Below, piece by piece: positions 8,612 to 14,905 of a DNA stretch of 38,822 nucleotides. The notes under the pieces were generated by a model. The model saw only the letters and a list, made by a program, of their open reading frames with translations. It was not told the DNA's origin and did no database searches. The position numbers and the translations under genes were made by a program. Position 1 is the stretch's first letter, and every line of letters starts with the position of its first letter. The DNA is from Candidatus Aegiribacteria sp. (GTDB taxonomy: Bacteria; Fermentibacterota; Fermentibacteria; Fermentibacterales; JCC-6), in contig JAGLOY010000050.1 in the NCBI GenBank assembly GCA_023138735.1, positions 1 to 38,822 on the forward strand, in the 5' to 3' direction.

Positions 8612-9142
8612 ATGGACTGGCTTGAAGCTGGAAGATGGTCCCCATACCTGGTAGGGGCGGGGATCGGAGTTCTCAGCTGGATAACTTTCCTGCTGTCAGA
8701 TAAAGCCATTGGCTGTTCCACCGCATTTGCCAGAACGAGCGGTATGATCGAGAAGCTGTTCAGAGGTGATAAGGTAAAGGAAAAACCTTACTATAAGGAG
8801 TTCGTTCCGGAAATCGACTGGGAATGGATACTTGTTCTAGGTGTGTTTGCAGGCGCATTCATTTCCAGTGTTCTCTCCGGCTCATTCAGAATAACCATTG
8901 AACATTCGGTTTGGACGGCACACTTCGGAGATACACCGATCCTCAGGCTTCTGGTTGCTTTTGCAGGAGGTATCGTGATGGGTTTCGGCTCCAGATGGGC
9001 GGGTGGATGTACGAGCGGCCACGGGATAAGCGGAACACTTCAATGGACCCTGAGCAGTTGGATAGCAGCTATATGCTTCTTCGCAGGTGGCATCATTACT
9101 GCGCTTTTCATATTCGAGGTACTGGCAGGAGGTGCGTCGTGA
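8612..9142 (+). CDS. YeeE/YedE family sulfur transporter, first half
   Basis: A 176-residue membrane protein with about four or five hydrophobic segments. It carries the hallmark GGCTSGHGISG motif of YeeE/YedE (PF04143) sulfur-compound transporters, whose Cys binds the substrate sulfur. The start is ATG 8612 with CGGAGTGG about 12 bases upstream; an upstream ATG at 8519 lies inside the previous gene. The family is often a single ~350-residue protein; here it is split into two adjacent half-size genes, this one with the GGCTSGHG half and the next with the YCPGT half. It overlaps the next gene by 4 bases (GTGA). Confidence 0.87.
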   Translation: MDWLEAGRWSPYLVGAGIGVLSWITFLLSDKAIGCSTAFARTSGMIEKLFRGDKVKEKPYYKEFVPEIDWEWILVLGVFAGAFISSVLSGSFRITIEHSVWTAHFGDTPILRLLVAFAGGIVMGFGSRWAGGCTSGHGISGTLQWTLSSWIAAICFFAGGIITALFIFEVLAGGAS

Positions 9143-9699
9143 CCCTTGATGTGCTTCACAAGAACAGGGGGCTGCAGTTCGCTATAGCCATGCTTTGCGG
9201 AGTGGTATTCGGGTTCCTGCTTCAGAAGGGAGGAGTCACCGATTACGATGTCATAATCGGTCAGCTTCTTCTTAGGGATTTCACTGTTGTCAAGGTTATG
9301 CTTTCAGCAGTTATTACCGGTTCGCTGGGTATTTACGCATTAAAAAGCGCCGGTCTTGTCAAACTTCATCCCAAACCCGGATCACTCGGATCATCAGCGG
9401 TTGGCGGTCTTATTTTCGGTGTCGGCTTCGCGACCCTAGGCTACTGCCCCGGAACGGTATCCGGAGCTGTTGGAACAGGATCTCTGGACGCATTGCTTGG
9501 AGGAGTGGCCGGGATCCTTATCGGATCCGGTCTGTACGCTTCTCTCTACCCCAGGCTCAGAAGAGGTATCCTTCAGAAGGGTGATTTCGGGACGAAGAGC
9601 ATCCCGGAGGTTCTGAATGTCAATCCATGGCTGGTGGTGATACCCGGCTGCCTGATTCTTGCGGTGTTACTCCTCTTTCTGGAAAACGCAGGATTATAA
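9139..9699 (+). CDS. YeeE/YedE family sulfur transporter, second half
   Basis: A 186-residue membrane protein with about five hydrophobic segments. GYCPGTVSGAVGTGS is the second conserved motif of YeeE/YedE transporters. The start is GTG 9139, overlapping the previous stop; an upstream in-frame ATG at 8911 would lie inside the previous gene. It probably pairs with the preceding half to form one pore for thiosulfate-type or other reduced sulfur compounds, feeding the rhodanese-domain protein. Selenium-linked YedE relatives are also known, so the transported chalcogen cannot be fixed from sequence alone. Confidence 0.85.
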   Translation: MTLDVLHKNRGLQFAIAMLCGVVFGFLLQKGGVTDYDVIIGQLLLRDFTVVKVMLSAVITGSLGIYALKSAGLVKLHPKPGSLGSSAVGGLIFGVGFATLGYCPGTVSGAVGTGSLDALLGGVAGILIGSGLYASLYPRLRRGILQKGDFGTKSIPEVLNVNPWLVVIPGCLILAVLLLFLENAGL

Positions 9700-9737
9700 G
9701 CAGGATATGTCCCTATCGTGCAAGGAGATGATCGATA

Positions 9738-11249
9738 ATGATATTACTGATACTGATTCTTACTGCAAGCGCGCCGGATACATTGTGGGCTAACGTTACA
9801 AGCGGCGGTGTTTATTCAACGGTTGATATCGGCGATATTGACGGAGACGGTGTCCCTGACGTGGTCAGTGGACTGTATTACTTTGATGATGAGCCAACAC
9901 TGTGGTGCCTTTCGGGTGCTTCGGGGAATACCATCTGGACCAGTGATCAGTACAACGGCATTTACCAGGACGAGGGCCTTGCCGGAGTGCCGGATATGAA
10001 TGGAGACGGTTACGGAGATATTCTGATGGCCACACCGGGCGGATACGCTCCTCCGGGGAGATGCCTTATACTGATTTCCGGGATAGACGGATCTCTGATA
10101 TGGTTGTGGAGCGCATATGAGAACATGCCTGCCGGAGCCGGATGGGGTTATAGCTGCTGTCCGATGGAAGATCAGACCGGTGATGATCTTCCGGAATTTA
10201 TCGGGGGTTTTGGTTCTACCGGGGGTGCAAACACTTCCGCAGCGGCCTGCTTGAATGGAGCCTCAGGTGACACCCTCTGGACCAGAACCACAGCGGATGC
10301 CGTTGAGGATGTACTTGCCCTGCCTGATGTAACGGGTGACGGTGTACAGGAGATATACCTTGGAATAGGGGGAAACTCCTACACCGATTATACACTTGAG
10401 CTGGTTGATGGCGCAGACGGCTCTCTTATATGGAACAGGAACGGCGGCGGAGATGTCATGTGCGTGTCAGCCGTTGATCGTGAGGATACCGTCCCCTGGC
10501 TGGTCAGCAGTTCATTCAGCGGCGAAGTGCAGTGTTACAACCTTGGCGGTGATTCACTGTGGGCAAGAGATCTAGGAGGAATGCTTCTTGATGTTGAATC
10601 AGGTCCTGATTTGAATGGAGATGGGATTGCAGAGATCGCTGTTGCCGGAGATAATGCGGGAACGATCTGTCTCGATGGAGTCACCGGAGTTACTCTATGG
10701 AGTTATGCCACAGGTTCGAATACCTGGAGTGTAGCCTGGGCTGATTCGGTCTACACCGGGGGGACATGGGTTCCCTGCATCGTCGGTGGAAGCGTCAACG
10801 GAAGAAAGATAACACTTGTTGATGCGCTGAGCGGGGATCTTATCTGGGAGCAGCCGTTTACCGAGAGGGTATACAATGTAAGCACTGTGTATATGGAAAC
10901 TGTTTCCCCATCGCCCATTGTGTTTGCAGGCCTGCAGGATCAGCAGAGTCAACCGTACCATACGTGGGCTTTCCTGTCCTCCGTCGAAACGTCCTGTGAA
11001 GAAAGCTCGCCGGCAGGTTTTATCGGGAGTATTGTCCAGCGGAACCCTTCAAAAGGTATTATGATACTCACCCCGCCCGAGGGAGAGTGGAACTGCGGGA
11101 TCTACGACCTTTCCGGCCGTCTCGTATGGTCTGCAGAACTCAGCTCTGAGGAGACAGTTAATGTGTCTTCATGGAATTCCGGAGTTTTCTTCGTTATCCT
11201 GTCCAACGGCTCTTCAGAGCTGAAGAAAACGGTAACAGTCCTGAACTGA
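9738..11249 (+). CDS. Secreted FG-GAP/PQQ-like beta-propeller protein with C-terminal sorting-type domain
   Basis: A 503-residue exported protein. A short hydrophobic signal peptide (about residues 1-12, cleaved near TASA) is followed by repeats of a DxDGDGxxD calcium-binding type (DIDGDGVPD, DMNGDGYGD, DVTGDGVQE, DLNGDGIAE) and GxxLW strands, the signature of FG-GAP/integrin-like propellers. The last ~75 residues, with CGIYDLSGRLVW, look like the same FlgD/Por-type terminal module seen in the M6 protease. AAGGAG lies about 10 bases before ATG 9738. It is probably a surface adhesin or carbohydrate/protein-binding protein. Its 3' end overlaps the longest reading of the ABC ATPase frame. Confidence 0.85.
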   Translation: MILLILILTASAPDTLWANVTSGGVYSTVDIGDIDGDGVPDVVSGLYYFDDEPTLWCLSGASGNTIWTSDQYNGIYQDEGLAGVPDMNGDGYGDILMATPGGYAPPGRCLILISGIDGSLIWLWSAYENMPAGAGWGYSCCPMEDQTGDDLPEFIGGFGSTGGANTSAAACLNGASGDTLWTRTTADAVEDVLALPDVTGDGVQEIYLGIGGNSYTDYTLELVDGADGSLIWNRNGGGDVMCVSAVDREDTVPWLVSSSFSGEVQCYNLGGDSLWARDLGGMLLDVESGPDLNGDGIAEIAVAGDNAGTICLDGVTGVTLWSYATGSNTWSVAWADSVYTGGTWVPCIVGGSVNGRKITLVDALSGDLIWEQPFTERVYNVSTVYMETVSPSPIVFAGLQDQQSQPYHTWAFLSSVETSCEESSPAGFIGSIVQRNPSKGIMILTPPEGEWNCGIYDLSGRLVWSAELSSEETVNVSSWNSGVFFVILSNGSSELKKTVTVLN

Positions 11250-12187
11250 ACAGGAGAATAGAGGTCATCCTGCCTGAAATAGTTGTTCGCGTCGAAGACC
11301 TGAGGAAAAGCTACGGTGAGGTGCTTGCGGTGGATGGGATCTCCCTCTGCGTATCCAGGGGGGAGATATTCGGCATTGTAGGACCCAATGGTGCCGGCAA
11401 AACCACGATCATGGACTGCATCGTAAGCATGCGTAAACCCGATTCAGGATTCATCACGGTACTGGATCTTGATCCCCTCAGGCAGCGAAAGGCTCTCCTG
11501 AAAAAGGTAGGCATCCAGCAGCAGGAATCCGAACTTCCAGATAGAATGAAAGTATGGGAAGCAATTGATCTTTTCTCGTGCTTTTACGGGAATCCTGCTG
11601 ATACTTCCGGGATCCTCTCAAGATTGGGATTGTCGGGTAAGAAGGAGTCATATTTCTCAGCCCTGTCAGGGGGGCAGAAGAAAAGGCTCTTCGTTGCCCT
11701 ATCTCTTGTTGGTGATCCTGAAATAGTATTCCTTGATGAACTGACGAGCGGTCTTGATCCCCGGTCAAGGCGTTCGATGTGGGATCTTGTCAGGGCGCTT
11801 CGGGATGACGGTAAAACGGTGTTTCTGTCCACACATTACATGGACGAGGTGGAGAAGCTCTGTGACCGAGTCGCCATAATCGATAATGGTAAGATCGTTG
11901 CCATGGATACACCTGAATCACTAATCAGGTCACATGCCTTTGCCCTCAGTGTGGTCATGGGGATTCCAGACAGTTTTAACGGGAAAGAGATAGAATTGAT
12001 ACCCGGTGTGGTCGAAGCTTTCAGAGAGGGCGGAAAGACTGTCGCCCGTGTTCGGGACAGCTCCGCTGTTATTGAAATCGTGAAGCTGCTTGTAGACAGA
12101 GAAATTGAACTGGGGGACTTTCATACAGAGAAATCCACTCTGGAAGATGTTTTCCTGAAACTGACCGGAAAAGAGATAAACGACTGA
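11171..12187 (+). CDS. ABC transporter ATP-binding protein (drug/ABC-2 export type)
   Basis: The ATPase of an ABC-2 exporter: GPNGAGKTT Walker A near residue 71, LSGGQKKRL signature near 165, FLDELTSGLDP Walker B, and the STHYMDE switch His. A ~90-residue C-terminal extension after the nucleotide-binding domain is typical of the DrrA/NatA/CcmA-like group. The start is uncertain. The only ATG/GTG/TTG codon before the domain is ATG 11171, which overlaps the previous gene by 79 bases. Alignment with the family suggests translation really begins near 11270 (a CTG after AGGAG and GAGG), just before the IVVRVEDLRKSYG segment. The permease follows after one base. Confidence 0.9.
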   Translation: MEFRSFLRYPVQRLFRAEENGNSPELNRRIEVILPEIVVRVEDLRKSYGEVLAVDGISLCVSRGEIFGIVGPNGAGKTTIMDCIVSMRKPDSGFITVLDLDPLRQRKALLKKVGIQQQESELPDRMKVWEAIDLFSCFYGNPADTSGILSRLGLSGKKESYFSALSGGQKKRLFVALSLVGDPEIVFLDELTSGLDPRSRRSMWDLVRALRDDGKTVFLSTHYMDEVEKLCDRVAIIDNGKIVAMDTPESLIRSHAFALSVVMGIPDSFNGKEIELIPGVVEAFREGGKTVARVRDSSAVIEIVKLLVDREIELGDFHTEKSTLEDVFLKLTGKEIND

Positions 12188-12188
12188 T

Positions 12189-12932
12189 ATGCTTAAGCGG
12201 TATTTCAACCTGACACGAATGGAGTTTGTCCTTTACCTGAGGGAACCATCAGGCTTCTTCTTTACACTGATATTCCCGCTGCTGCTTATGATGCTGTTCG
12301 GAAGTATCTGGGGTAATAAGCCCTTTCCGGGGGGAAATTTCGGATACATTGATTACGCTGTTCCTGCCTTCATAGGTATGGTGATCTTAACCACCGGTAT
12401 CTCGGGTCTTACAACAAGCATCGCAGCCTACAGGGAGAAGGGAATTTTAAGGAGGTTCAAATCTGCTCCGATTTCTCCCCTTCTGGTTCTCACAGCGGAG
12501 TTATCTTCACTATTCATAATTACGGTTTTGGGGATGCTCCTTCTCCTTGCAGCTGGAGTGATTGTTTTTGGAATGCGTTTCTTCGGCAGTATTCTCGAAG
12601 TTCTTGTAGCATTTGTTCTGTCCACTCTCGCTATTTCCGCATTGGGATTCATTCCGGCCAGCCTGGCCCCCACTGCCCGAAGCGGTATGATAATTTCCAA
12701 TGTCATGTATTTTCCAATGCTGTTTCTTTCCGGAGCCGCTCTTCCCAGAGAAATGCTCCCATCTTTCCTGAAATCCTTCTCACAAATTCTTCCTCTTACT
12801 CATGTGATTGAGCTGCTGCAGGGGCTATGGCTCGGCGGGCATCTGTGGGAGTATCCAGTTCAGATATTAGTCCTGTGCGGCGTCACGACAGCCGGATTCG
12901 TTATTGCAGCAAAATACTTCAGATGGGAATAG
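12189..12932 (+). CDS. ABC-2 type transporter permease
   Basis: A 247-residue membrane protein with six hydrophobic segments and the layout of ABC-2 permeases: a short cytoplasmic N-terminus with YLREPSGFFFTLIFP, then an SLAPTARSGMIISN segment before the fifth helix and the conserved FLSGAALPREMLP loop. It pairs with the ATPase gene immediately upstream. The likely role is export of a lipid, drug or glycan component; the substrate cannot be inferred. The last 14 codons and the bases after the stop are echoed by a diverged copy at 13684-13731. Confidence 0.9.
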   Translation: MLKRYFNLTRMEFVLYLREPSGFFFTLIFPLLLMMLFGSIWGNKPFPGGNFGYIDYAVPAFIGMVILTTGISGLTTSIAAYREKGILRRFKSAPISPLLVLTAELSSLFIITVLGMLLLLAAGVIVFGMRFFGSILEVLVAFVLSTLAISALGFIPASLAPTARSGMIISNVMYFPMLFLSGAALPREMLPSFLKSFSQILPLTHVIELLQGLWLGGHLWEYPVQILVLCGVTTAGFVIAAKYFRWE

Positions 12933-12951
12933 AGCCCGCCTGTGTATCAGA

Positions 12952-13563
12952 CTACTGTCCCAGTATGATTTTCACTCTAGCGAAAGTTTCCTGACTCATG
13001 GAAAGTTCAGATCCGGTTAGAAGAAGGTGTATCATATTGAACGCGGGATTTCCCTGGGACGCCTCCACTGAATAACTTATCACCGATCGACTGGTTTCTG
13101 TTGTCCAGATGAAGTTGTGCATACCAGTTGAACCATCGGTAAAGCAGAATTCAAGCAGCATGTGATGTTCCGGATAAAAGGTGAATGGTGTATCCAGTTC
13201 AAATTCACACCATGTATCTACATCAGCAGTGAGGTAAATACTGTCTGCCTGAAGCACAAGCTGTCTTGTTCCTGCAATATAGTTCTCAAGAAATACAGCA
13301 CCAAGATTCGTGTTGTCTGTGTAACCCATGTATACTTCCAGATCGGTAAGAAGAAGAGTTGTGCCTGATCCACCGTTCTTGAATGCGAATGTTTCTATAC
13401 ATGCGGGAACAGAAATTTCATCGGCGTACGCCACAGCCATGTAGCGTGTTGGACTCATTCAACAGCCGATGGGATCCTCTGATGTGTATTGGTCACTGCC
13501 GATGTCGAACTGTAAGGCATATGTGGTAAAAACCGTAAGGAATAACAGAATAATACTCTTCAT
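12952..13563 (-). CDS. Secreted beta-sandwich protein interrupted by an in-frame TGA (selenoprotein candidate or nonsense mutation)
   Basis: The gene starts at ATG 13563, with GGAGG 8 bases upstream. It encodes a signal peptide (MKSIILLFLTVFTTYA), then a mature N-terminus to Cys34. Codon 35 is TGA (13461-13459), after which the same frame runs 168 codons to the stop at 12952. The downstream part resembles the ~150-residue beta-sandwich found in many FCB-group secreted proteins (RYMAVAYADEI, VYMGYT, LDTPFTF, LLEFCF). The internal ATG right after the TGA has no ribosome binding site and no signal peptide, so it is unlikely to be the true start. The TGA may encode selenocysteine (a hairpin follows), replace Trp TGG by mutation, or be an assembly error. 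Confidence 0.6.
13411..13440 (-). promoter_or_regulatory. Possible SECIS-like hairpin after the in-frame TGA of the secreted protein
   Basis: On the minus strand, ACGCTAC and GTGGCGT pair over 7 bases (one G-U) around ATGGCT; pairing the A and T leaves a UGGC loop. The loop begins about 18-19 nt after the TGA, within the distance range of bacterial SECIS elements. The guanines are in the loop but not in the classic first positions, so support is only moderate. Ends are approximate. Confidence 0.3.
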
Positions 13564-13589
13564 AATCAAAAACCTCCAGCCTGATAATA

Positions 13590-13635
13590 TCTGTTTCCTG
13601 AAACAGAGAATAATGAAGAAGAATTCTCAGGTCAA
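13590..13635 (-). promoter_or_regulatory. Promoter with overlapping palindromic operator for the secreted protein gene
   Basis: On the minus strand, TTGACC (13635-13630) and TATTCT (13612-13607) are 17 bases apart, a good sigma70-type promoter. An 18-base palindrome, TCTGTTTC-AG-GAAACAGA (13607-13590), begins at the end of the -10 box and covers the likely transcription start, the classic place for a repressor. An intact promoter, operator and ribosome binding site argue that this gene is, or recently was, expressed. Confidence 0.5.
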
Positions 13636-13683
13636 TAAAATAGAGAAAATACATATTCTCTTCCTGGATTCGGCTGAAAGTTG

Positions 13684-13731
13684 CCGGGTTCGCTGTTGCC
13701 GCGAAGTATTTTTGATTGGAATAGAGCCCGT
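13684..13731 (+). pseudogene. Diverged remnant of the 3' end of an ABC permease gene
   Basis: This stretch is about three-quarters identical to the last codons and stop of the permease gene ending at 12932, including the bases after the stop (GGAATAGAGCCCG in both). It reads AGFAVAAKYF where the permease reads AGFVIAAKYF, with differences mostly at third codon positions. Upstream similarity stops abruptly. The secreted-protein gene therefore lies between a full permease end and a relic of one, pointing to an old duplication or insertion. Confidence 0.5.
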
Positions 13732-13748
13732 CTACTGAAGACGGGCTC
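13722..13748. terminator. Strong hairpin, possible bidirectional terminator
   Basis: AGAGCCCGTC and GACGGGCTCT form a perfect 10-base stem around a 7-base loop, shortly after the selenoprotein-like gene on the minus strand and after the permease relic on the plus strand. No clear run of T follows on either strand, so factor-independent termination is uncertain. Confidence 0.4.
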
Positions 13749-13766
13749 TGTTATGAAGGACAGCAA

Positions 13767-14015
13767 TCACCACGGAGCTGCGAAGTGCTCGGTAACCGGC
13801 TCCATCTTATCAAAGGATGCTCCGGCTTTTTCAAAGAGTCCTTTCAGACTTTCGAGGGAGGGAGCGTTCCAGCAGCAGCAGACAAATCCTTCATCCCGGT
13901 TCGTATATGCCCGGTCCATGGTCATTCCGCTTCCACCGGAAGCTTCAATGACCTTTGCTCAGGATCTGTCTATGTCCTCTGGAGATAGCTTCGGCATTGT
14001 TACCAGGTATTTCAT
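13767..14015 (-). CDS. Candidate selenoprotein, DUF4242/SCO4226-like small protein with in-frame TGA (Sec19)
   Basis: ATG 14015, with GGAGGT 4 bases upstream, opens an 82-codon frame ending at TGA 13769-13767. Codon 19 is TGA (13961-13959). Before it the protein reads MKYLVTMPKLSPEDIDRS; after it come AKVIEASGGSG, DRAYTNRDEGFVCCCW, APSLESLKGLFEKAG and FDKMEPVTEHF. This matches DUF4242 (the family of nickel-binding SCO4226) in length and motif order, including the Phe-x-Cys strand and the APxxE helix. In many relatives, as I recall them, the residue after the conserved Ser is Cys, which is where the TGA falls. A strong SECIS-like hairpin follows, and the gene has its own promoter. Selenocysteine insertion is the best explanation; nonsense mutation is the alternative. 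A pipeline would call only the fragment after the TGA. Confidence 0.72.
13920..13953 (-). promoter_or_regulatory. Bacterial SECIS-like element in the DUF4242-like gene
   Basis: On the minus strand, starting 5 nt after the TGA, GGTCATT pairs perfectly with AATGACC (7-bp lower stem). A GAA/GG internal loop follows, then GCTTCC pairs perfectly with GGAAGC (6-bp upper stem) around the apical loop GGT. The loop starts 21 nt after the UGA. This is close to the E. coli fdhF element, whose short upper stem carries a GGUC loop at 18 nt. Thirteen base pairs with no mismatch at the required place are unlikely by chance. Confidence 0.75.
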
Positions 14016-14079
14016 AGATACCTCCATTTCATTTGCAGCAGGAGTGATGATGAGTGCTGCATAACAAGTGCCTGATAAT

Positions 14080-14109
14080 ATTTTAACAAAGAAACCGTTC
14101 AAATGTCAA
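14080..14109 (-). promoter_or_regulatory. Promoter of the DUF4242-like selenoprotein candidate
   Basis: On the minus strand, TTGACA (14109-14104, perfect) and TAAAAT (14085-14080, 5 of 6) are 18 bases apart, about 65 bases before the start codon. The gene can therefore be transcribed independently of the ATPase operon that ends at 14123. Confidence 0.6.
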
Positions 14110-14122
14110 GTCATCATTTGTT

Positions 14123-14905
14123 TCAGAATGATACTGATGATTTTTCTGAGGCTATGATCGCGGCGCCCAGTGCGCCGGTGATCTGCGGGTTGTGGGGTAT
14201 ATGCATTTCAATTCCGGTTTCCTTCTGAAGGGCAAGTGCAACGCCGCGTATTTTTGCAACACCGCCGGTGAAAACAACTTCTTTCCTTACCTTAGCCCTT
14301 CCCGCCATGGACATTGTACGGCGGGCAACAGCCCTGAAGACCCCGTTGAGTATGACCTGAGGCCTGCAGCCTCCCTGCAGGAGGCCGATTATCTCACTTT
14401 CCGCAAACACCGCGCACATTGAGGAGATATCAACCTGACCATCATCCGGGGAAATGGATTCGTTCATGTTTTCCACGGGAATGCCGACTACGCTTCCCGA
14501 CATTTCTATGAACCGTCCTGTGCCGGCGGCGCACCTGTCGTTCATTACAAAATCGACCGGCCTGCCCGATCCGTCCATTTCAATCAGTTTAGAATCCTGA
14601 CCTCCAATATCGATAACCGTACATGCTGAGGGGAACAGATACGAGACGCCTTTTGCGTGGCAAATGATCTCCGAACATGATCTCTCTGCGCCTTTGAAAT
14701 AGTTTCTTCCGTAACCCGTTGCGACGGTGGCTGCTACATCTCCCTGTCTTAACTCAGCTGCGTCGAGAGCCTTTTCGAATGCTCTGCGACCATTCTCAAT
14801 AGGTGAATTTCCAGATTGCGTAACCATTGAACCAATTATCTGCGCGCCATCGAAGAGTACAATTTCAATCGAACTCGCTCCAATATCGACTCCACAGTAG
14901 ATCAT
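14123..14905 (-). CDS. ATP-dependent activator of the 2-hydroxyacyl-CoA dehydratase/DCCP type (BcrAD/BadFG/HgdC family)
   Basis: A 260-residue ASKHA-fold ATPase. These dimers bridge one [4Fe-4S] cluster and use ATP hydrolysis to push an electron to a very low-potential partner. It begins MIYCGVDIGASSIEIVLFDG; the phosphate loops include VIDIGGQDSKLI and the adenosine motif is FTGGVAK. The two cluster cysteines are in NDRCAAGTG and SSMCAVF. It overlaps the end of the 865-residue partner by 4 bases, so it is the last gene of the minus-strand operon. Length and motifs match HgdC and the DCCP reductase (DCCR). Confidence 0.93.
   Translation of the reverse strand: MIYCGVDIGASSIEIVLFDGAQIIGSMVTQSGNSPIENGRRAFEKALDAAELRQGDVAATVATGYGRNYFKGAERSCSEIICHAKGVSYLFPSACTVIDIGGQDSKLIEMDGSGRPVDFVMNDRCAAGTGRFIEMSGSVVGIPVENMNESISPDDGQVDISSMCAVFAESEIIGLLQGGCRPQVILNGVFRAVARRTMSMAGRAKVRKEVVFTGGVAKIRGVALALQKETGIEMHIPHNPQITGALGAAIIASEKSSVSF

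Noticed and set aside
13681..14064. Plus-strand open frames of 127 and 67 codons over the DUF4242-like gene
   Set aside because: They are antisense shadows. The minus strand has promoter, GGAGGT ribosome binding site, family similarity and the SECIS-like hairpin.
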